The notes: generated by a model from the letters alone, not told the origin. A stretch of 64,000 nt of DNA from Rhizobium sp. BT03 (GCF_030053155.1 NZ_CP125642.1:310001-374000), one strand, 5' to 3'. Positions 25,371 to 35,728 are shown, counted from the stretch's first letter. Translations and numbers: made by a program.

Positions 25371-26614
25371 GACGCCTTCTGCCATTCGGCCTCGAACAGG
25401 CCGGTGAGCTGCCGGATGCTGGAGTGATAGTCGAAATCGTCACGCACCCGCCTTTCGGCGGCGTCGCCGAGGCGCTTGCGAAGCGCCGGGTCGCGGATCG
25501 CCGTCTCCAGCGCTTTGGCCAGTAGCGCCGGATCCTCCGGCGGCACCACCAGGCCGTTTTCGCCGTCCTCCAAAAGTTCCGGCACGCCGGATACCGCGGT
25601 CGAGAGGCAGACGAGCCGCTGGCTAGAGGCTTCCACCAGCACGTTCGGCAGGCCGTCGCGGTCGCCGTTGGCGGCAATCCGGCAGGCGAGCGCGAAGAGG
25701 TCGGCGCGGCGGTAATGATCGAGCACGTCTTCCTGCGCCAGGGCGCCCTTCCAGACGATGCGGTGGGAGAGGCCGAGCTCGGCGGCCAATGCCTTCAGCT
25801 TCGCCAGTTCCTCGCCGCCGCCTATATGGTCCATGCGCCAGTGGAGATCGCTAGGCAACAGGGCGAGTGCGCGCAGCAGCACGTCATAGCCCTTCTTCTC
25901 GACGGCGCGGCCGACGCTCAAGATGAAGGCGGGATCTGCCGGGTCGCTGCCGGTCCTCTCCGAACGCTCGCCGGCAAAGGCGCCGAACCGGGCGAGATCG
26001 AGACCGTGGTAGCTGAGGTGCACGGCATCCTTGCGGGATGTCAGGGCGCGCATGTGCTCATAACCTGTCCTGGTGCAGGTGACGGCCCAGCGGGCGCTGC
26101 CGAGTTTTTCCTGCAGCTCCCAGTCGGGCGACGTCCAGATGTCCTTGGCATGCGCCGAACAGGTCCAGGGTGTGCCGGTGAGGATGCTCGCATATTCCGT
26201 CACCGAAGCCGGCGTGTGGATGAAATGGGCATGCAGCCATTCGCCTCCATCCGGCCATTCGCGTGCCAGCACCAGCGCCTGGCCGAGACGGCGGAAGCGG
26301 TTGCGGGAGATGTCGCGTGGGAGATCCGCGAGGAAACGTTTGATCAGCGCCTTGAAGCCGGGCTTCGAGAAGCCGGCGATCAGGCCTTTCAGCACGCGGA
26401 TCGGCTCCTCGTGCAGATATTCCGGCAGGTAGACGACGCGCGCCTTGATCTCGTCATGCACGGGATGGCGCTTCTTGTCGGTCGGCCGGCGCATCGAAAT
26501 CAGCGTCAGGTCGAAGCCGGCCTTTTCCAAGCCGAGCAGCTCCTGGGCGATGAAGGTTTCTGATAGGCGGGGATAGCCTTTCAGCACGACGAGGATCTTG
26601 CGGCGTGGCGGCAA
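25367..26614 (-). CDS. Glycosyltransferase family 4 protein
   Basis: 415 residues. KILVVLKGYPRLSETFIAQELLGLEKAGFDL is the N-terminal GT4 start seen in exopolysaccharide glycosyltransferases (YPRLSETFI). FILSVGRAVEKKGYDVLLRAL opens the C-terminal nucleotide-sugar domain, and a LPNVLVEAS segment carries the second Glu of the E-x7-E element. It sits between two GT28-like enzymes with a nine-base gap upstream and an ATGA overlap downstream. A soluble GT-B enzyme acting on the cytoplasmic face of the membrane is likely. Confidence 0.88.
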   Translation of the reverse strand: MPPRRKILVVLKGYPRLSETFIAQELLGLEKAGFDLTLISMRRPTDKKRHPVHDEIKARVVYLPEYLHEEPIRVLKGLIAGFSKPGFKALIKRFLADLPRDISRNRFRRLGQALVLAREWPDGGEWLHAHFIHTPASVTEYASILTGTPWTCSAHAKDIWTSPDWELQEKLGSARWAVTCTRTGYEHMRALTSRKDAVHLSYHGLDLARFGAFAGERSERTGSDPADPAFILSVGRAVEKKGYDVLLRALALLPSDLHWRMDHIGGGEELAKLKALAAELGLSHRIVWKGALAQEDVLDHYRRADLFALACRIAANGDRDGLPNVLVEASSQRLVCLSTAVSGVPELLEDGENGLVVPPEDPALLAKALETAIRDPALRKRLGDAAERRVRDDFDYHSSIRQLTGLFEAEWQKAS

Positions 26615-26623
26615 GGCTGTGCC

Positions 26624-27829
26624 CTATTCCGCGACGAGGGAAAGGTGGCTGGCGCGGCCATCGATCCATCGGCCGACCGTCTGCGAGATGTGGTCGAGCC
26701 CTTCGAGATGCATGTTGCTGCCGCTCTTCGACGGCGGCAGGCGGGAAGGCAGACGCTTCAGCGCCTCGGACATGATGGTGGGATCGGCCGATTGGTCCGG
26801 CAGCAGCATATCGACGAGGCCGAGCGCGCTTGCCCGCTGGGCGCGCAGCAGCTGTTCCTCGCGCGGCTTGACCCGCGGCACGATGAGGGCAGGCTTGTCG
26901 AAGGAGAGGATCTCGCAATAGGTATTATAGCCGCCCATGGCGACGACGCCGGTGGCGCCGTCGATCAGCTCTTCCATGTGGTTGTCGAACTCGATCACCT
27001 CGATATAGGGAATGGCCTCGCCCTTCTGCACCAGCTTGGCGCGTTCGGCGGCCGGCATATAGGGACCGAGCACGACGAGCGCTTTCTGCGTCAGCGTCGG
27101 ATCGGCCTCATAGGCGTTCATCACGTCGTGGACGAGATCGGAGCCGTCGCCGCCGCCGCCTGTGGTGACGAGCAGGTAGTTATCCTTGCGGGCGTTGATC
27201 GAGGTCTTGCCCTTGGAGACGCTGCGCTGCAGGAAACCGACGAAATCCATCTTCCGGCGCAGGCTCGCCGGCACGTCGAGACCGACAAGCGGATCGTAGA
27301 AATCCGGCGGGCCATAGACCCAGACGCTGTCGTAATATTGGTCGATCTTCTGCATGATGCCGTTCCGCTTCCACTCGGCCTCGAGCAGATGCGGCGCGTC
27401 CATGATCTCGCGCAGGCCGAGCACCAGCACGGTGCCGCGGGCCTTGAGATAGGCAAGCGTATCCTCGACCTCGCCCTTCAGTCCCATCGGCTCCTTGTCG
27501 ACGATGAAAATATCGGGCTGGAAGGTTTCGGCCGTGTGGCGGATGCTCGATTCGCGCATCTTCAGCGTCTCGTGCAGGTCGATATGGCTGGCAAGCGAGG
27601 TATATTCGCCGTTGCGCAGCTTGATGACGCTCGGGATCTTCACGAAATCGACGCGGGCGCGGTAGTCGAAGGCGCCGGCGATCGTCGCGCCCGAAATGAT
27701 CAGGATGTTGAGGCCGCGATAATCCTCGACCAGCGCATGGGCAATGGCGCGACAGCGCCTGAGATGGCCGAGGCCGAAGGTGTCGTGACTGTACATGAGG
27801 ATGCGCGCATCTTCGAGACGTCTGGCCAT
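26624..27829 (-). CDS. Glycosyltransferase, GT28/MurG-like
   Basis: 401 residues from the ATG at 27829, which has GGAGGG six bases upstream; the frame is open for 25 more codons. ILMYSHDTFGLGHLRRCRAIAHALVE is the GT-B N-terminal loop (GLGHLRR), and GVVAMGGYNTYCEILSFDKPALIVPR the C-terminal donor-binding motif, with REEQLLRAQRA after it. First of the three-glycosyltransferase block, 96 bases after the Opp-type permease gene on the same strand. Probably builds an oligosaccharide or glycolipid together with its neighbours. Confidence 0.86.
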   Translation of the reverse strand: MARRLEDARILMYSHDTFGLGHLRRCRAIAHALVEDYRGLNILIISGATIAGAFDYRARVDFVKIPSVIKLRNGEYTSLASHIDLHETLKMRESSIRHTAETFQPDIFIVDKEPMGLKGEVEDTLAYLKARGTVLVLGLREIMDAPHLLEAEWKRNGIMQKIDQYYDSVWVYGPPDFYDPLVGLDVPASLRRKMDFVGFLQRSVSKGKTSINARKDNYLLVTTGGGGDGSDLVHDVMNAYEADPTLTQKALVVLGPYMPAAERAKLVQKGEAIPYIEVIEFDNHMEELIDGATGVVAMGGYNTYCEILSFDKPALIVPRVKPREEQLLRAQRASALGLVDMLLPDQSADPTIMSEALKRLPSRLPPSKSGSNMHLEGLDHISQTVGRWIDGRASHLSLVAE

Positions 27830-27925
27830 GGGTGTTCCCTCCGGGGTGAACAACATAGTTAGCACCCCCACCGTCCGGAGGCCACGTGGCGGGGGCGGTG
27901 CCATGAGGCGCCGCCGGGTTTTCTG

Positions 27926-29098
27926 CTATTTGTAGGGATCTGCCGCATCACGCAAGCCGTCTCCCAGAAAGTTGAACGCCAAAATGACAAGAACAACAGG
28001 AATGATCGGATAGAGCAGCCAAGGATAAAAGGCGATGACGCTGACGCTTTTTGCCTCGGTCAGCAGAATACCCCAGCTGGTGATCGGCGGGCGAAGGCCG
28101 AGGCCGAGGAAGGAGAGCGCGGTCTCGCCGAGGATCATGCCGGGGATCGAAATCGTCGCCGAGGCAATCAGATGCGACATGAAGCCCGGCACCAGATGCC
28201 GGCCGATGATGCGCGGCGTGCTGGCGCCCATCAGCTGGGCCGCCTGGACGTAATCCTCCTCGCGCAGCGCCAGGAGCTTGGAGCGCACGGCACGTGCTAG
28301 CCCGGTCCAGTCGATGATGCCGAGGATGACGGTGATGCCGAAATAGATGACGATCGGGCTCCAGGTCACCGGCATGATGGCGGCCAGCGCCATCCATAGC
28401 GGCAGGCTCGGCAGCGACTGCAGCACTTCAATCAGGCGCTGGACGACGAGATCGAACACGCCGCCCCAATAGCCGGCGAGACCGCCGATGACGATGCCGA
28501 GCACGAAGCTGATCGAAATGCCGATCAGGCCGATCGTCAGTGATATTCGCGCGCCGTAAAGGATGCGCGAGAGCACGTCGCGGCCGAGCCGGTCGGTACC
28601 GAGCAGGAACATCTGGCCGCCGATCGACGGGCAGACCAGATGATAGTTCGAAGCGACGAGGCCCCAGAATTTATAGGAATCGCCGCGGCAGAAGAAGCGG
28701 ATCGGCTGCACGTCGTTCGGCCGGTCGGTATAGACGCGGTGCAGCGTGTCGAGATCGAGCGTCATGCTGCGGCCGTAGACGAAGGGACCGACGAACTCTC
28801 CCTTGTCGAAGAAGTGAACGCGCTGCGGCGGCGCATGGATGAAATCGACGTTGCGGGTGTGCAGGCCGTAGGGCGCAAGGAATTCGACGATCAGGATCAT
28901 CAGGTAGACGGCGGCGAGAAAGATGCCTGAAGTCAAGGCCAGCCTGTGCTGCTTGAACTTCCACCACATCAGCTGCTTCTGCGATGCAAGATGGATGCGC
29001 GATTGCGCCGCCGTCATGGTCTCGGTCGCCAAGGGATCGAAAGGCGCGGTCGAGACGTAATGGGGAAGCGGCGCGCCGGGTGCGGGAAGGGGCGACAT
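27926..29098 (-). CDS. ABC permease, OppC/DppC-type, with large periplasmic insertion
   Basis: 390 residues; the ATG at 29098 shares a base with the previous stop (TAATG). After a cytoplasmic N-terminus (~70) and the first helix, about 95 residues of extracytoplasmic sequence (HTRNVDFIHAPPQRVHFF and on) precede the LGTDRLGRDVLSRILYGARISL motif. The EAA loop is REEDYVQAAQLMGASTPRIIGRHL. Ordinary OppC proteins are nearer 300 residues, so the insertion is notable; similar insertions occur in family-5 transporters for oligosaccharides or unusual peptides. It pairs with the OppB-like permease. Confidence 0.9.
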   Translation of the reverse strand: MSPLPAPGAPLPHYVSTAPFDPLATETMTAAQSRIHLASQKQLMWWKFKQHRLALTSGIFLAAVYLMILIVEFLAPYGLHTRNVDFIHAPPQRVHFFDKGEFVGPFVYGRSMTLDLDTLHRVYTDRPNDVQPIRFFCRGDSYKFWGLVASNYHLVCPSIGGQMFLLGTDRLGRDVLSRILYGARISLTIGLIGISISFVLGIVIGGLAGYWGGVFDLVVQRLIEVLQSLPSLPLWMALAAIMPVTWSPIVIYFGITVILGIIDWTGLARAVRSKLLALREEDYVQAAQLMGASTPRIIGRHLVPGFMSHLIASATISIPGMILGETALSFLGLGLRPPITSWGILLTEAKSVSVIAFYPWLLYPIIPVVLVILAFNFLGDGLRDAADPYK

Positions 29099-30096
29099 TA
29101 TTTGGTGCTCCTGCCTTGCAGACGGATGCGGGGATCGAGGAAGCCGAGGGCGATGTCGGAGATCAAAACGCCGATGACGTTGAGGAAGGCCAAAAACATC
29201 AGGAAGGAGCCGGCGAGATACATGTCCTGGCTCTGCAGTGCCTTGATCAGCATCGGCCCCGTCGTCTCCAGCGACAGGACGATGGCGACGATTTCGGCGC
29301 CGGAGATGATCGACGGCAGGATCGAGCCGATATCGGCGACGAAGAAGTTGAGCGCCATGCGCAGCGGATATTTGAGCAGCGCCCGCATCGGATGCAGGCC
29401 CTTGGCGCGCGCCGTCGTCACATATTGCTTCTGCATCTCGTCGAGCAGGTTGGCGCGCAGCCGCCGGATCATGCCGGCCGTACCCGCCGTGCCGACGATG
29501 ATCACGGGGATCCACAGGTGGGAGAGGATCGAGCGTGCCTTCTCCCAGCTCATCGGCGCCGAGATATATTGCTGGTCCATCAGATGGCCGATCGAAATGC
29601 CGAACCAGATATTGGCGAAATACATCAGGATCAGCGCCAGCATGAAGTTCGGGATGGCGATGCCGAGCAGGCCGAGGAAGGTCAGCCCGTAATCGCTCCA
29701 GCTATACTGGTGCGTGGCCGAATAGATGCCGATCGGAAAGGCGATCAGCCACGTGAGCAGGATGGTCGTGAAAGAGACCAGGATCGTCAGCCACAGGCGC
29801 TCGCCGACCACGTCGGAAACCGGCATCTGGTATTCGAAGGAATAGCCGAAATCGCCGTGCAGCATGCCGCCGACCCAGTAGAAATAGCGCACGATCTCCG
29901 GCTTGTCGAAGCCGTATTGCTGGCGCATCTCCTCGATTTCCTGGAGATTGGCGGTCTCGCCCGAGGCGCGCAGCTCGGCGATCTGGCTCTCGAAGAAATC
30001 GCCCGGCGGCAGCTCGATGATGGTGAAAACCAGCGCCGAAATGACGAAGAGCGTCGGCACCATGGCGGCGATGCGCCAGAGAATGTATCTGAGCAC
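29098..30096 (-). CDS. ABC permease, OppB/DppB-type
   Basis: 332 residues. MLRYILWRIAAMVPTLFVISALVF is the standard OppB first helix, ELPPGDFFESQ the following conserved loop, YVTTARAKGLHPMRALLKYPLRMAL the EAA loop, and FLAFLNVIGVLISDIALGFLDPRIRL the C-terminal end with the DPRIR motif. Six helices are expected. The start is three bases after the binding-protein stop, and its own stop is coupled to the next permease. Confidence 0.92.
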   Translation of the reverse strand: MLRYILWRIAAMVPTLFVISALVFTIIELPPGDFFESQIAELRASGETANLQEIEEMRQQYGFDKPEIVRYFYWVGGMLHGDFGYSFEYQMPVSDVVGERLWLTILVSFTTILLTWLIAFPIGIYSATHQYSWSDYGLTFLGLLGIAIPNFMLALILMYFANIWFGISIGHLMDQQYISAPMSWEKARSILSHLWIPVIIVGTAGTAGMIRRLRANLLDEMQKQYVTTARAKGLHPMRALLKYPLRMALNFFVADIGSILPSIISGAEIVAIVLSLETTGPMLIKALQSQDMYLAGSFLMFLAFLNVIGVLISDIALGFLDPRIRLQGRSTK

Positions 30097-30099
30097 GCC

Positions 30100-32007
30100 T
30101 CAGGCCTCCTTGTACCAGAATGCATCCGGCATGTAGATGCCGAGATAGGAGGTGGGATCGAAGCCGTAGAGGGCCTTCTCCGGCAGGTTCTGCAGCTTGG
30201 CGGCGCGAAGGATCGGCTGCAGCGTGCTGTTGATCAGGCCGATCGAGAACACCTGCTGCGTATAGAGCGACAGCATCTTGTGCCAGATCACCTGGCGCTC
30301 TTCGAATTTCGCCGTCGAGCCCCATTGTTTGAGCAGGTCGACCAGTTCGGCCGCTTCAGGCAGGTCGGGGGCTGCACCCTCCTGGCCGGCGGAGAGGTAA
30401 TGCATGCCCCAGAGCGGCCATTGCAGCTGATCGTCGAGGGTCGGCGCCAGTCCCGAGGGCGACATGTCGGCTGTGGGAACGCCATTGTCGAGGCCGTACC
30501 AGATCGACATCATGATTGAGCCGCTCATCGCGCGGTTGCGGAAGACGTCGCGCTGCGAGGTGCGGGTATAGAGCGCAAGGCCGATATTGGCCCAGTGATC
30601 GTGCACCAGCTCCAGCACGTCGGTATCGAGATTGCTCTCGCCGGCGGTTTCGACGGTGATCTCGGCGCGCCGCCCGTCCGGCAGCAGCCTGATGCCGTCA
30701 TCGCCGCGCTTGGTCAGGCCGATCTCGTCGAGCAGGCGGTTGGCCTCGTCGGCATCGAACTTCACGTAGGCATCGGCATATTCCTGCTTGAACAGCGGGC
30801 TGTCGGGCAGGACGGTATCGGCGCTCGGCGTGCCGAGCCCGTAAAAGGCGACCATGTTGATCTCATGCCGGTCGATCGCCAGCGACAAGGCGCGGCGCAG
30901 GCGCACGTCGCGGAAAAGGCCGCGCCATACCTCGTCGGCGCAGTTGAGGTTCGGCAACAGCGTGATGCGCGAGCCGCGCGCCACCTTCCAGAGATTGACC
31001 TTCACCGGGAAGCGCTTCTCAGCTTCTTTCAGGAACGTATAGTCGTTGAAATCGATGCCGGTCGCCTGCAGGTCGGCTTCGCCGGCGCCCGCCTTGGCGG
31101 CGATGATCGACGAGGAGGAGACGTTGAGGATGAAGCGGTCGAGATAGGGAAGCTGCCGGCCGGTCTCGTCGACGCGGTGGAAGAACGGGTTGCGCTCGAA
31201 GACGAATTGCTCGGCCGGCAGCGCCGTCGTGTTGCGCCAGGGATCGAGCGTGGGCAGGTTGGGATTCTCAGGCCGGTAGGAGCGGGCCATCTTGATGTGC
31301 AGGTCCTGCCATTTCTTGACGCGGTTGGCCTGCATCATCTGTTCCATCTTCGCCTGGTCGGGCTGGAACTTCTTATGGAACTGCTTGAGATAATGCGCCG
31401 GCCCGACGATGACGAGCGGTATGGGGCCGGCGAGCGTCGGCAGGAACATCGGGTTGGGTTTGTCCCAGCTATAGCGCACCGTCAGCGGATCGAGCATCTC
31501 GAAGCGCGGCAGGCTGCCATGCGGGCGAAGCTCCAGCGCGCCGCCGCCCGGCGTCAGCTTGTCGTTGAGGATGACGTCTTCCCACCAGTAGCGGAAATCG
31601 TCGGCCGTGAATGGTTCTCCATCGGACCATTTATGGCCTTCGCGCAGCCTGAAGGTGAAGACCGTGTCGTCTTCCGAGCTGAAATCGGCGAGAATGTCAG
31701 GCTGGAACTGCAGGTGCTTGTCGTAGCCGATCAGGCGGGCATAGCCGTAGATCGTCATGAAGCGGATATCGCGCTGGCTGCCGATGATGGTGCGCACCGT
31801 GCCGCCGTAGCTGCCGGGTTCGAGCCCCATCTCCTTCAAGTTGACGATGCGCGGGCGGGCGGGAATGCGCTCGGCCATACCAGGCAGGCTGCCCGATGCC
31901 AGCCGCTCCTTGAGAAACTCAGGCTCGACGGCCTGCTCGGCCCGAAGCACGGTGGGCGCGATCGCCGCGCCGACGAGGCCGCCGAGAAAAGTGCGACGCG
32001 TCACCAT
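30100..32007 (-). CDS. ABC substrate-binding protein, family 5, Tat-exported
   Basis: 635 residues. The N-terminus [20 protein letters not shown] is a twin-arginine signal (RRTFLGG), so the protein folds before export. FTFRLREGHKWSDGEPFTADDFRYWWEDV is the SBP family 5 signature. The ATG overlaps the ATPase stop by one base (TGATG). The protein is longer than peptide-binding DppA (~535). With the insertion-bearing permease and the glycosyltransferases on the same strand, an oligosaccharide or glycopeptide ligand is possible; this is inference. Confidence 0.92.
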   Translation of the reverse strand: MVTRRTFLGGLVGAAIAPTVLRAEQAVEPEFLKERLASGSLPGMAERIPARPRIVNLKEMGLEPGSYGGTVRTIIGSQRDIRFMTIYGYARLIGYDKHLQFQPDILADFSSEDDTVFTFRLREGHKWSDGEPFTADDFRYWWEDVILNDKLTPGGGALELRPHGSLPRFEMLDPLTVRYSWDKPNPMFLPTLAGPIPLVIVGPAHYLKQFHKKFQPDQAKMEQMMQANRVKKWQDLHIKMARSYRPENPNLPTLDPWRNTTALPAEQFVFERNPFFHRVDETGRQLPYLDRFILNVSSSSIIAAKAGAGEADLQATGIDFNDYTFLKEAEKRFPVKVNLWKVARGSRITLLPNLNCADEVWRGLFRDVRLRRALSLAIDRHEINMVAFYGLGTPSADTVLPDSPLFKQEYADAYVKFDADEANRLLDEIGLTKRGDDGIRLLPDGRRAEITVETAGESNLDTDVLELVHDHWANIGLALYTRTSQRDVFRNRAMSGSIMMSIWYGLDNGVPTADMSPSGLAPTLDDQLQWPLWGMHYLSAGQEGAAPDLPEAAELVDLLKQWGSTAKFEERQVIWHKMLSLYTQQVFSIGLINSTLQPILRAAKLQNLPEKALYGFDPTSYLGIYMPDAFWYKEA

Positions 32008-33896
32008 CAGCGCAACTCCTTGGCATCGGCGCCTTTGCGGGCGCGCACCAGATGGCCGTCGCCGAGATCGGCATAGGCAAGCTCGGAGGCGTCGTCATGC
32101 TCGGCGGTAAAGGTCACGCCCCAGTTTTGCTTGTCGGCGGCGCCGTTTTCCCGGAGCGCCTTGAAATCGAGCGGCCGGTCGAGATCGGGGAAGGGGACGG
32201 CGGCGAGCAGCGATTTCGTATAGGGATGCACCGGATCGCGCAGGATGATCTCGCGCGGCGCGATCTCGACGATACGGCCCTTGCACATGACGGCGATGCG
32301 GTCGGCCATGTAATCGACGACGGCGAGATTGTGCGAAATGAACAGATAGGTAAGCCCCAGCTCCTTCTGCAGGTCCTTCAACAGGTTGAGGATCTGTGCC
32401 TGGACGGAGACGTCGAGCGCCGAGACCGGCTCGTCGAGGATGACGAGCTTCGGGCCGAGCGCCAGCGCGCGCGCAATGCCGATGCGCTGGCGCTGGCCGC
32501 CGGAAAAACTGTGCGGGTAACGGCTGAGGTAACGCTTGTCGAGGCCGATCGCCGCCATCAGCCCTTCGACCTTGCGCTTGCGCTCGTCACTGTCGCCGCG
32601 GTCATGAATTTCAAGCGGCTCACTGAGGATGTTGCGCACCGTCATGCGCGGCGAGAGCGAGGAGACCGGATCCTGAAACACCATCTGGATCTTGGTGCGC
32701 ATATCCTGCAGTGCCTCGCCGCGCACCGACAGCACGTCGATCACGTCCTTGCCGTCGTTGAACACCACCGCGCCACTATCGGGTGTGACGGCGCGCATCA
32801 GGATCTTGCTGAGTGTCGTCTTGCCGCAGCCGGATTCGCCGACGAGGCCGAGACATTCGCCGCGGCGAATGTCGAAGCTGACATCGTCGACGGCGTGCAC
32901 CACGGCGGCTTCGTGCTTGCCGAGCAGGCTGCGCTTGCGGGTCTTGTAGGTCTTCGAAAGATTGGCGACCGAAAGCAGTGTGCCCGGGGCTTCGGCCTGA
33001 AGCGGCTTCTTCTTGCCGACGAGAGTCTCGAGATTGACCGGCACGTCGCGCAACGCCTTCAGCCGCTCGCCGGGTTTCATGTCGAAATGCGGAACGGCGG
33101 CCATCAAAGCCTTGAGATAGGGATGCTGCGGATTGCGGAAGATCGCCTCGACCGGCCCCGCCTCCATGATCTCGCCGTGATAGATGACGACCACCTCGTC
33201 GGCCATATTGGCGACGATGCCGAGATCGTGGGTGATGAGCAGCATCGCCATGCCGAGCTTGGCCTGCAGCTCGCGCAGCAATTCGAGGATCTGCGCCTGG
33301 ATCGTCACGTCGAGCGCCGTCGTCGGCTCGTCGGCGATCAACAGCGCCGGCTTGCAGATCAGCGCCATGGCGATCATGGCGCGCTGGCGCATGCCGCCGG
33401 ACAGTTCGAACGGGTACATGTCGTAGGTGCGGTGCGGATTGGCAAAACCGACGAGGCCGAGCATCTCCTCGGTCTTCTCACGCGCTTCCTGCTTGTCGAT
33501 CTCGGTGTGGATCAAAAGCACTTCGCTGATCTGGTTGCCGACCGTGTGCAGCGGCGACAGCGAGGTCATCGGCTCCTGGAAGATCGTCGCCATGCGCCGG
33601 CCGCGCAGGTCGCGCATCTCCTCGCTGTCGCGCGAAAGCGACAGGATATCGGTCGTGCTGCCGTCGAGCGGATCGGTGAAAAGGATGCGGCCGGAGGCCT
33701 TGGCCGGGTTGGGCAGGATGCCCATCACCGACTGGCTGATCACCGATTTGCCGGAGCCGGATTCGCCGACGAGAGCGGTGACCTTGCCCGGAAGAATGCG
33801 AAGATTGGCGTCCTTTACGACACGCAGCCGGTCGCCGAAAACCGAGAAGGAGACGTCGAGATTTTCAATACGCAACAAATCGGCTGCAGACGCCAT
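32007..33896 (-). CDS. Dual-NBD ABC ATPase, Opp/Dpp type (DF fusion)
   Basis: 629 residues with two complete ABC ATPase domains. The first has Walker [10 protein letters not shown], signature [15 protein letters not shown] and Walker [13 protein letters not shown]. The second has [24 protein letters not shown] and [12 protein letters not shown]. Each is followed by an oligopeptide-type C-terminal extension ([12 protein letters not shown] and [12 protein letters not shown]). It energises the adjacent permeases as a single-chain equivalent of OppDF. First gene of a co-directional block that may run 33896-24222. Confidence 0.94.
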   Translation of the reverse strand: MASAADLLRIENLDVSFSVFGDRLRVVKDANLRILPGKVTALVGESGSGKSVISQSVMGILPNPAKASGRILFTDPLDGSTTDILSLSRDSEEMRDLRGRRMATIFQEPMTSLSPLHTVGNQISEVLLIHTEIDKQEAREKTEEMLGLVGFANPHRTYDMYPFELSGGMRQRAMIAMALICKPALLIADEPTTALDVTIQAQILELLRELQAKLGMAMLLITHDLGIVANMADEVVVIYHGEIMEAGPVEAIFRNPQHPYLKALMAAVPHFDMKPGERLKALRDVPVNLETLVGKKKPLQAEAPGTLLSVANLSKTYKTRKRSLLGKHEAAVVHAVDDVSFDIRRGECLGLVGESGCGKTTLSKILMRAVTPDSGAVVFNDGKDVIDVLSVRGEALQDMRTKIQMVFQDPVSSLSPRMTVRNILSEPLEIHDRGDSDERKRKVEGLMAAIGLDKRYLSRYPHSFSGGQRQRIGIARALALGPKLVILDEPVSALDVSVQAQILNLLKDLQKELGLTYLFISHNLAVVDYMADRIAVMCKGRIVEIAPREIILRDPVHPYTKSLLAAVPFPDLDRPLDFKALRENGAADKQNWGVTFTAEHDDASELAYADLGDGHLVRARKGADAKELR

Positions 33897-34050
33897 ACCA
33901 ATGAAATTCCCCAGTCTTCTATGTTCCCGTTAAGGCACACTATCGTACCGCAAACGGGGTGTCTAGCAGATGACAATCAAGGGAAAACCGTAGCATCCCG
34001 CCGAAGTTCCCCAGGCGAGACGCGCAGATTCATAGCAGGCGTTCGAGTTT

Positions 34051-35394
34051 TTACTGGATGAACTTCTCCATGGTTGTGCGCTCGACGTGTTTCTTCGCGT
34101 CCCGGTGCAGGAGAATGACCTGTTCGGCTTCGGAAAGCCCGTTCTGCACTGCCTCGCGGAAGCCCTCCTCGACGTTGATCTCGGGGGCCGGTGCGCGCGG
34201 CTGCAGCACCGTCACCTTCTGGCGGATGCCGCGCAGTTTCTCTTCGCCGAGCGTCGTCCATTCGCCGCCGCAGTAGCCGGCGAAGGCCTGGCTGGCGACG
34301 ACCTCGCGGCCGTATTTCTTGGTGAGGACCTGCAGCCGCTGCACCTCGTTGACCGCCGAGCCGAAGGCGGAGAAGGTCAGCCGGTCTTTCAGGCCGACAT
34401 TGCCGAACATGACGTTGCCGACATGCAGGCCGATGCCGTAGCCGACTTTGCTCAGGCCTTTCGCCTCGCGGTCCCTGTTGAGTTCGGCGACGCGCGCCTG
34501 CGCCTGATGGACGGCGGAAAGGGCTGCCTCGCAGGCGATTTTCGACGGGTCCTTGTGGCGGCCGCAGGGATAGACCGCCAGGAAGCCGTCGCCGAGGAAA
34601 CTCAGAATCTCGCCGCCATTGCGGTTGAAGGGGGCGGCGATCGCGTCGAAGAACTGGTTCAGCGTGTCGATATAGGCCTGGCGGCCCTCTTTTTCGGCAT
34701 ACATGGTGGATTCGCGCATGTCGCCCATGACGAGCGCCGCACGGATCGTCTCGCCGTCGCCGCGGCGAATCTGGCCGTTCAGCACCCGCTTGCCGGCGTC
34801 GCCGCCGAGATAGGTGGTCAGCATATTGTTGGCGAGTTTACCGAGCACCGCCATCTTGGCGGCGACCGCCAGATGGTTCTGCATCCTGATCAGCGCATCG
34901 ATCATGTCGTCGGAAAAGCCGTTATGGTGGTCGGTCGACCAGGAGCCCATCATGCCCTGCACCGAACCGTCGCCGAAGGGCTGCACGAAGGCGAGGTAAT
35001 CGGTGATGGCGTCCTTGCGCAGGTCCTCGAAGATCGGGAATTCGGCCGGCCCTTCCTGCATCAGCCGGCGGCGAATGTGCTGCAGGTTGTTGTCGAGCAG
35101 ATAATAATAGGGGCTCTGCAGAAAACGGTCCGGCTTCTGCCCGGCCGGCATGCGGAAGCCCTCGATGGTGACGCCGCTGGCGCGCCGCCAGGTGAAGCTC
35201 AGCGCGTCGTAGAGCGGATGCAGCATCGAAAAGGTCAGATGCACGCGCGCGATCGGCAGGCCGGCGGCCGCGATCCTTTCGCAGAAGCCGCGCACGATGT
35301 TTTCAAGCTCGTCTCCGGCCAGCGAAGAGTTCGTCAGCCATTCAGCGACCCGGTCCAACAGGATGGAGGAGACGCTGGATTCGATCGTGCTCAT
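34051..35394 (-). CDS. Class III adenylate/guanylate cyclase with N-terminal sensor-like domain
   Basis: 447 residues from the ATG at 35394; ATGs at 35409 and 35424 are also in frame. The N-terminal ~200 residues resemble the HPLYDALSFTWRR-type sensor region found in many rhizobial cyclases. The cyclase domain has both metal aspartates (D225 in VMGDMREST, D269 in FLGDGFLAVYP) and a GIGLHVGNVMFGNVG strand. The adenine-selecting motif region reads RLTFSAFGSAVNEVQRL instead of RxDYTVIGDTVN, so nucleotide choice and activity are uncertain. No membrane segments. Monocistronic, divergent from the nucleotide-sugar dehydrogenase. Confidence 0.85.
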   Translation of the reverse strand: MSTIESSVSSILLDRVAEWLTNSSLAGDELENIVRGFCERIAAAGLPIARVHLTFSMLHPLYDALSFTWRRASGVTIEGFRMPAGQKPDRFLQSPYYYLLDNNLQHIRRRLMQEGPAEFPIFEDLRKDAITDYLAFVQPFGDGSVQGMMGSWSTDHHNGFSDDMIDALIRMQNHLAVAAKMAVLGKLANNMLTTYLGGDAGKRVLNGQIRRGDGETIRAALVMGDMRESTMYAEKEGRQAYIDTLNQFFDAIAAPFNRNGGEILSFLGDGFLAVYPCGRHKDPSKIACEAALSAVHQAQARVAELNRDREAKGLSKVGYGIGLHVGNVMFGNVGLKDRLTFSAFGSAVNEVQRLQVLTKKYGREVVASQAFAGYCGGEWTTLGEEKLRGIRQKVTVLQPRAPAPEINVEEGFREAVQNGLSEAEQVILLHRDAKKHVERTTMEKFIQ

Positions 35395-35728
35395 TCTCGG
35401 TATGATCCTCATAAGGCACGCCATCCCAGAGAAAAAAATCCCTCGGCCGGCACATTTTCATGCGCAGGTCACAAGGAAATCAGGATGTACGAGCGGTATT
35501 ATTTGTCAACGATCTGCCGAGAGCCCGGCAGCGGCACCCCTCTGCTCCCCATATTGGAGGACCGGACGGGCAGTCCTTTCACGGCGGTTCATTATTAAAA
35601 GTGAAAATAGGGATGCTGCATATGCGAAACAATGGGACCGGGATTTTTTTGTGCCCTCAAGTTGCAGCAAAGGACGGCGGCGGGGCATTTTGGCCACACC
35701 CGGCTAAGGGGTTATGTCGGCGAGACCC
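35395..35728. other. Intergenic region upstream of the cyclase, no assignable gene
   Basis: About 330 AT-richer bases lie between the cyclase start and the RIME-like repeat. It holds a 37-codon plus-strand frame from the ATG at 35485 (MYERYYLSTICREPG, with AAGGAAATCAGG upstream) that resembles nothing I know, and a T-run near 35645. It presumably contains the cyclase promoter, but I cannot place convincing -35/-10 boxes. Confidence 0.4.

Noticed and set aside
32052..34061. 669-codon plus-strand open frame opposite the dual ABC ATPase
   Set aside because: No domain signature; the opposite strand has two complete sets of ABC motifs.
35485..35598. 37-codon frame MYERYYLSTICREPG with a fair ribosome site
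   Set aside because: No recognisable family and no context support; mentioned under the intergenic entry only.
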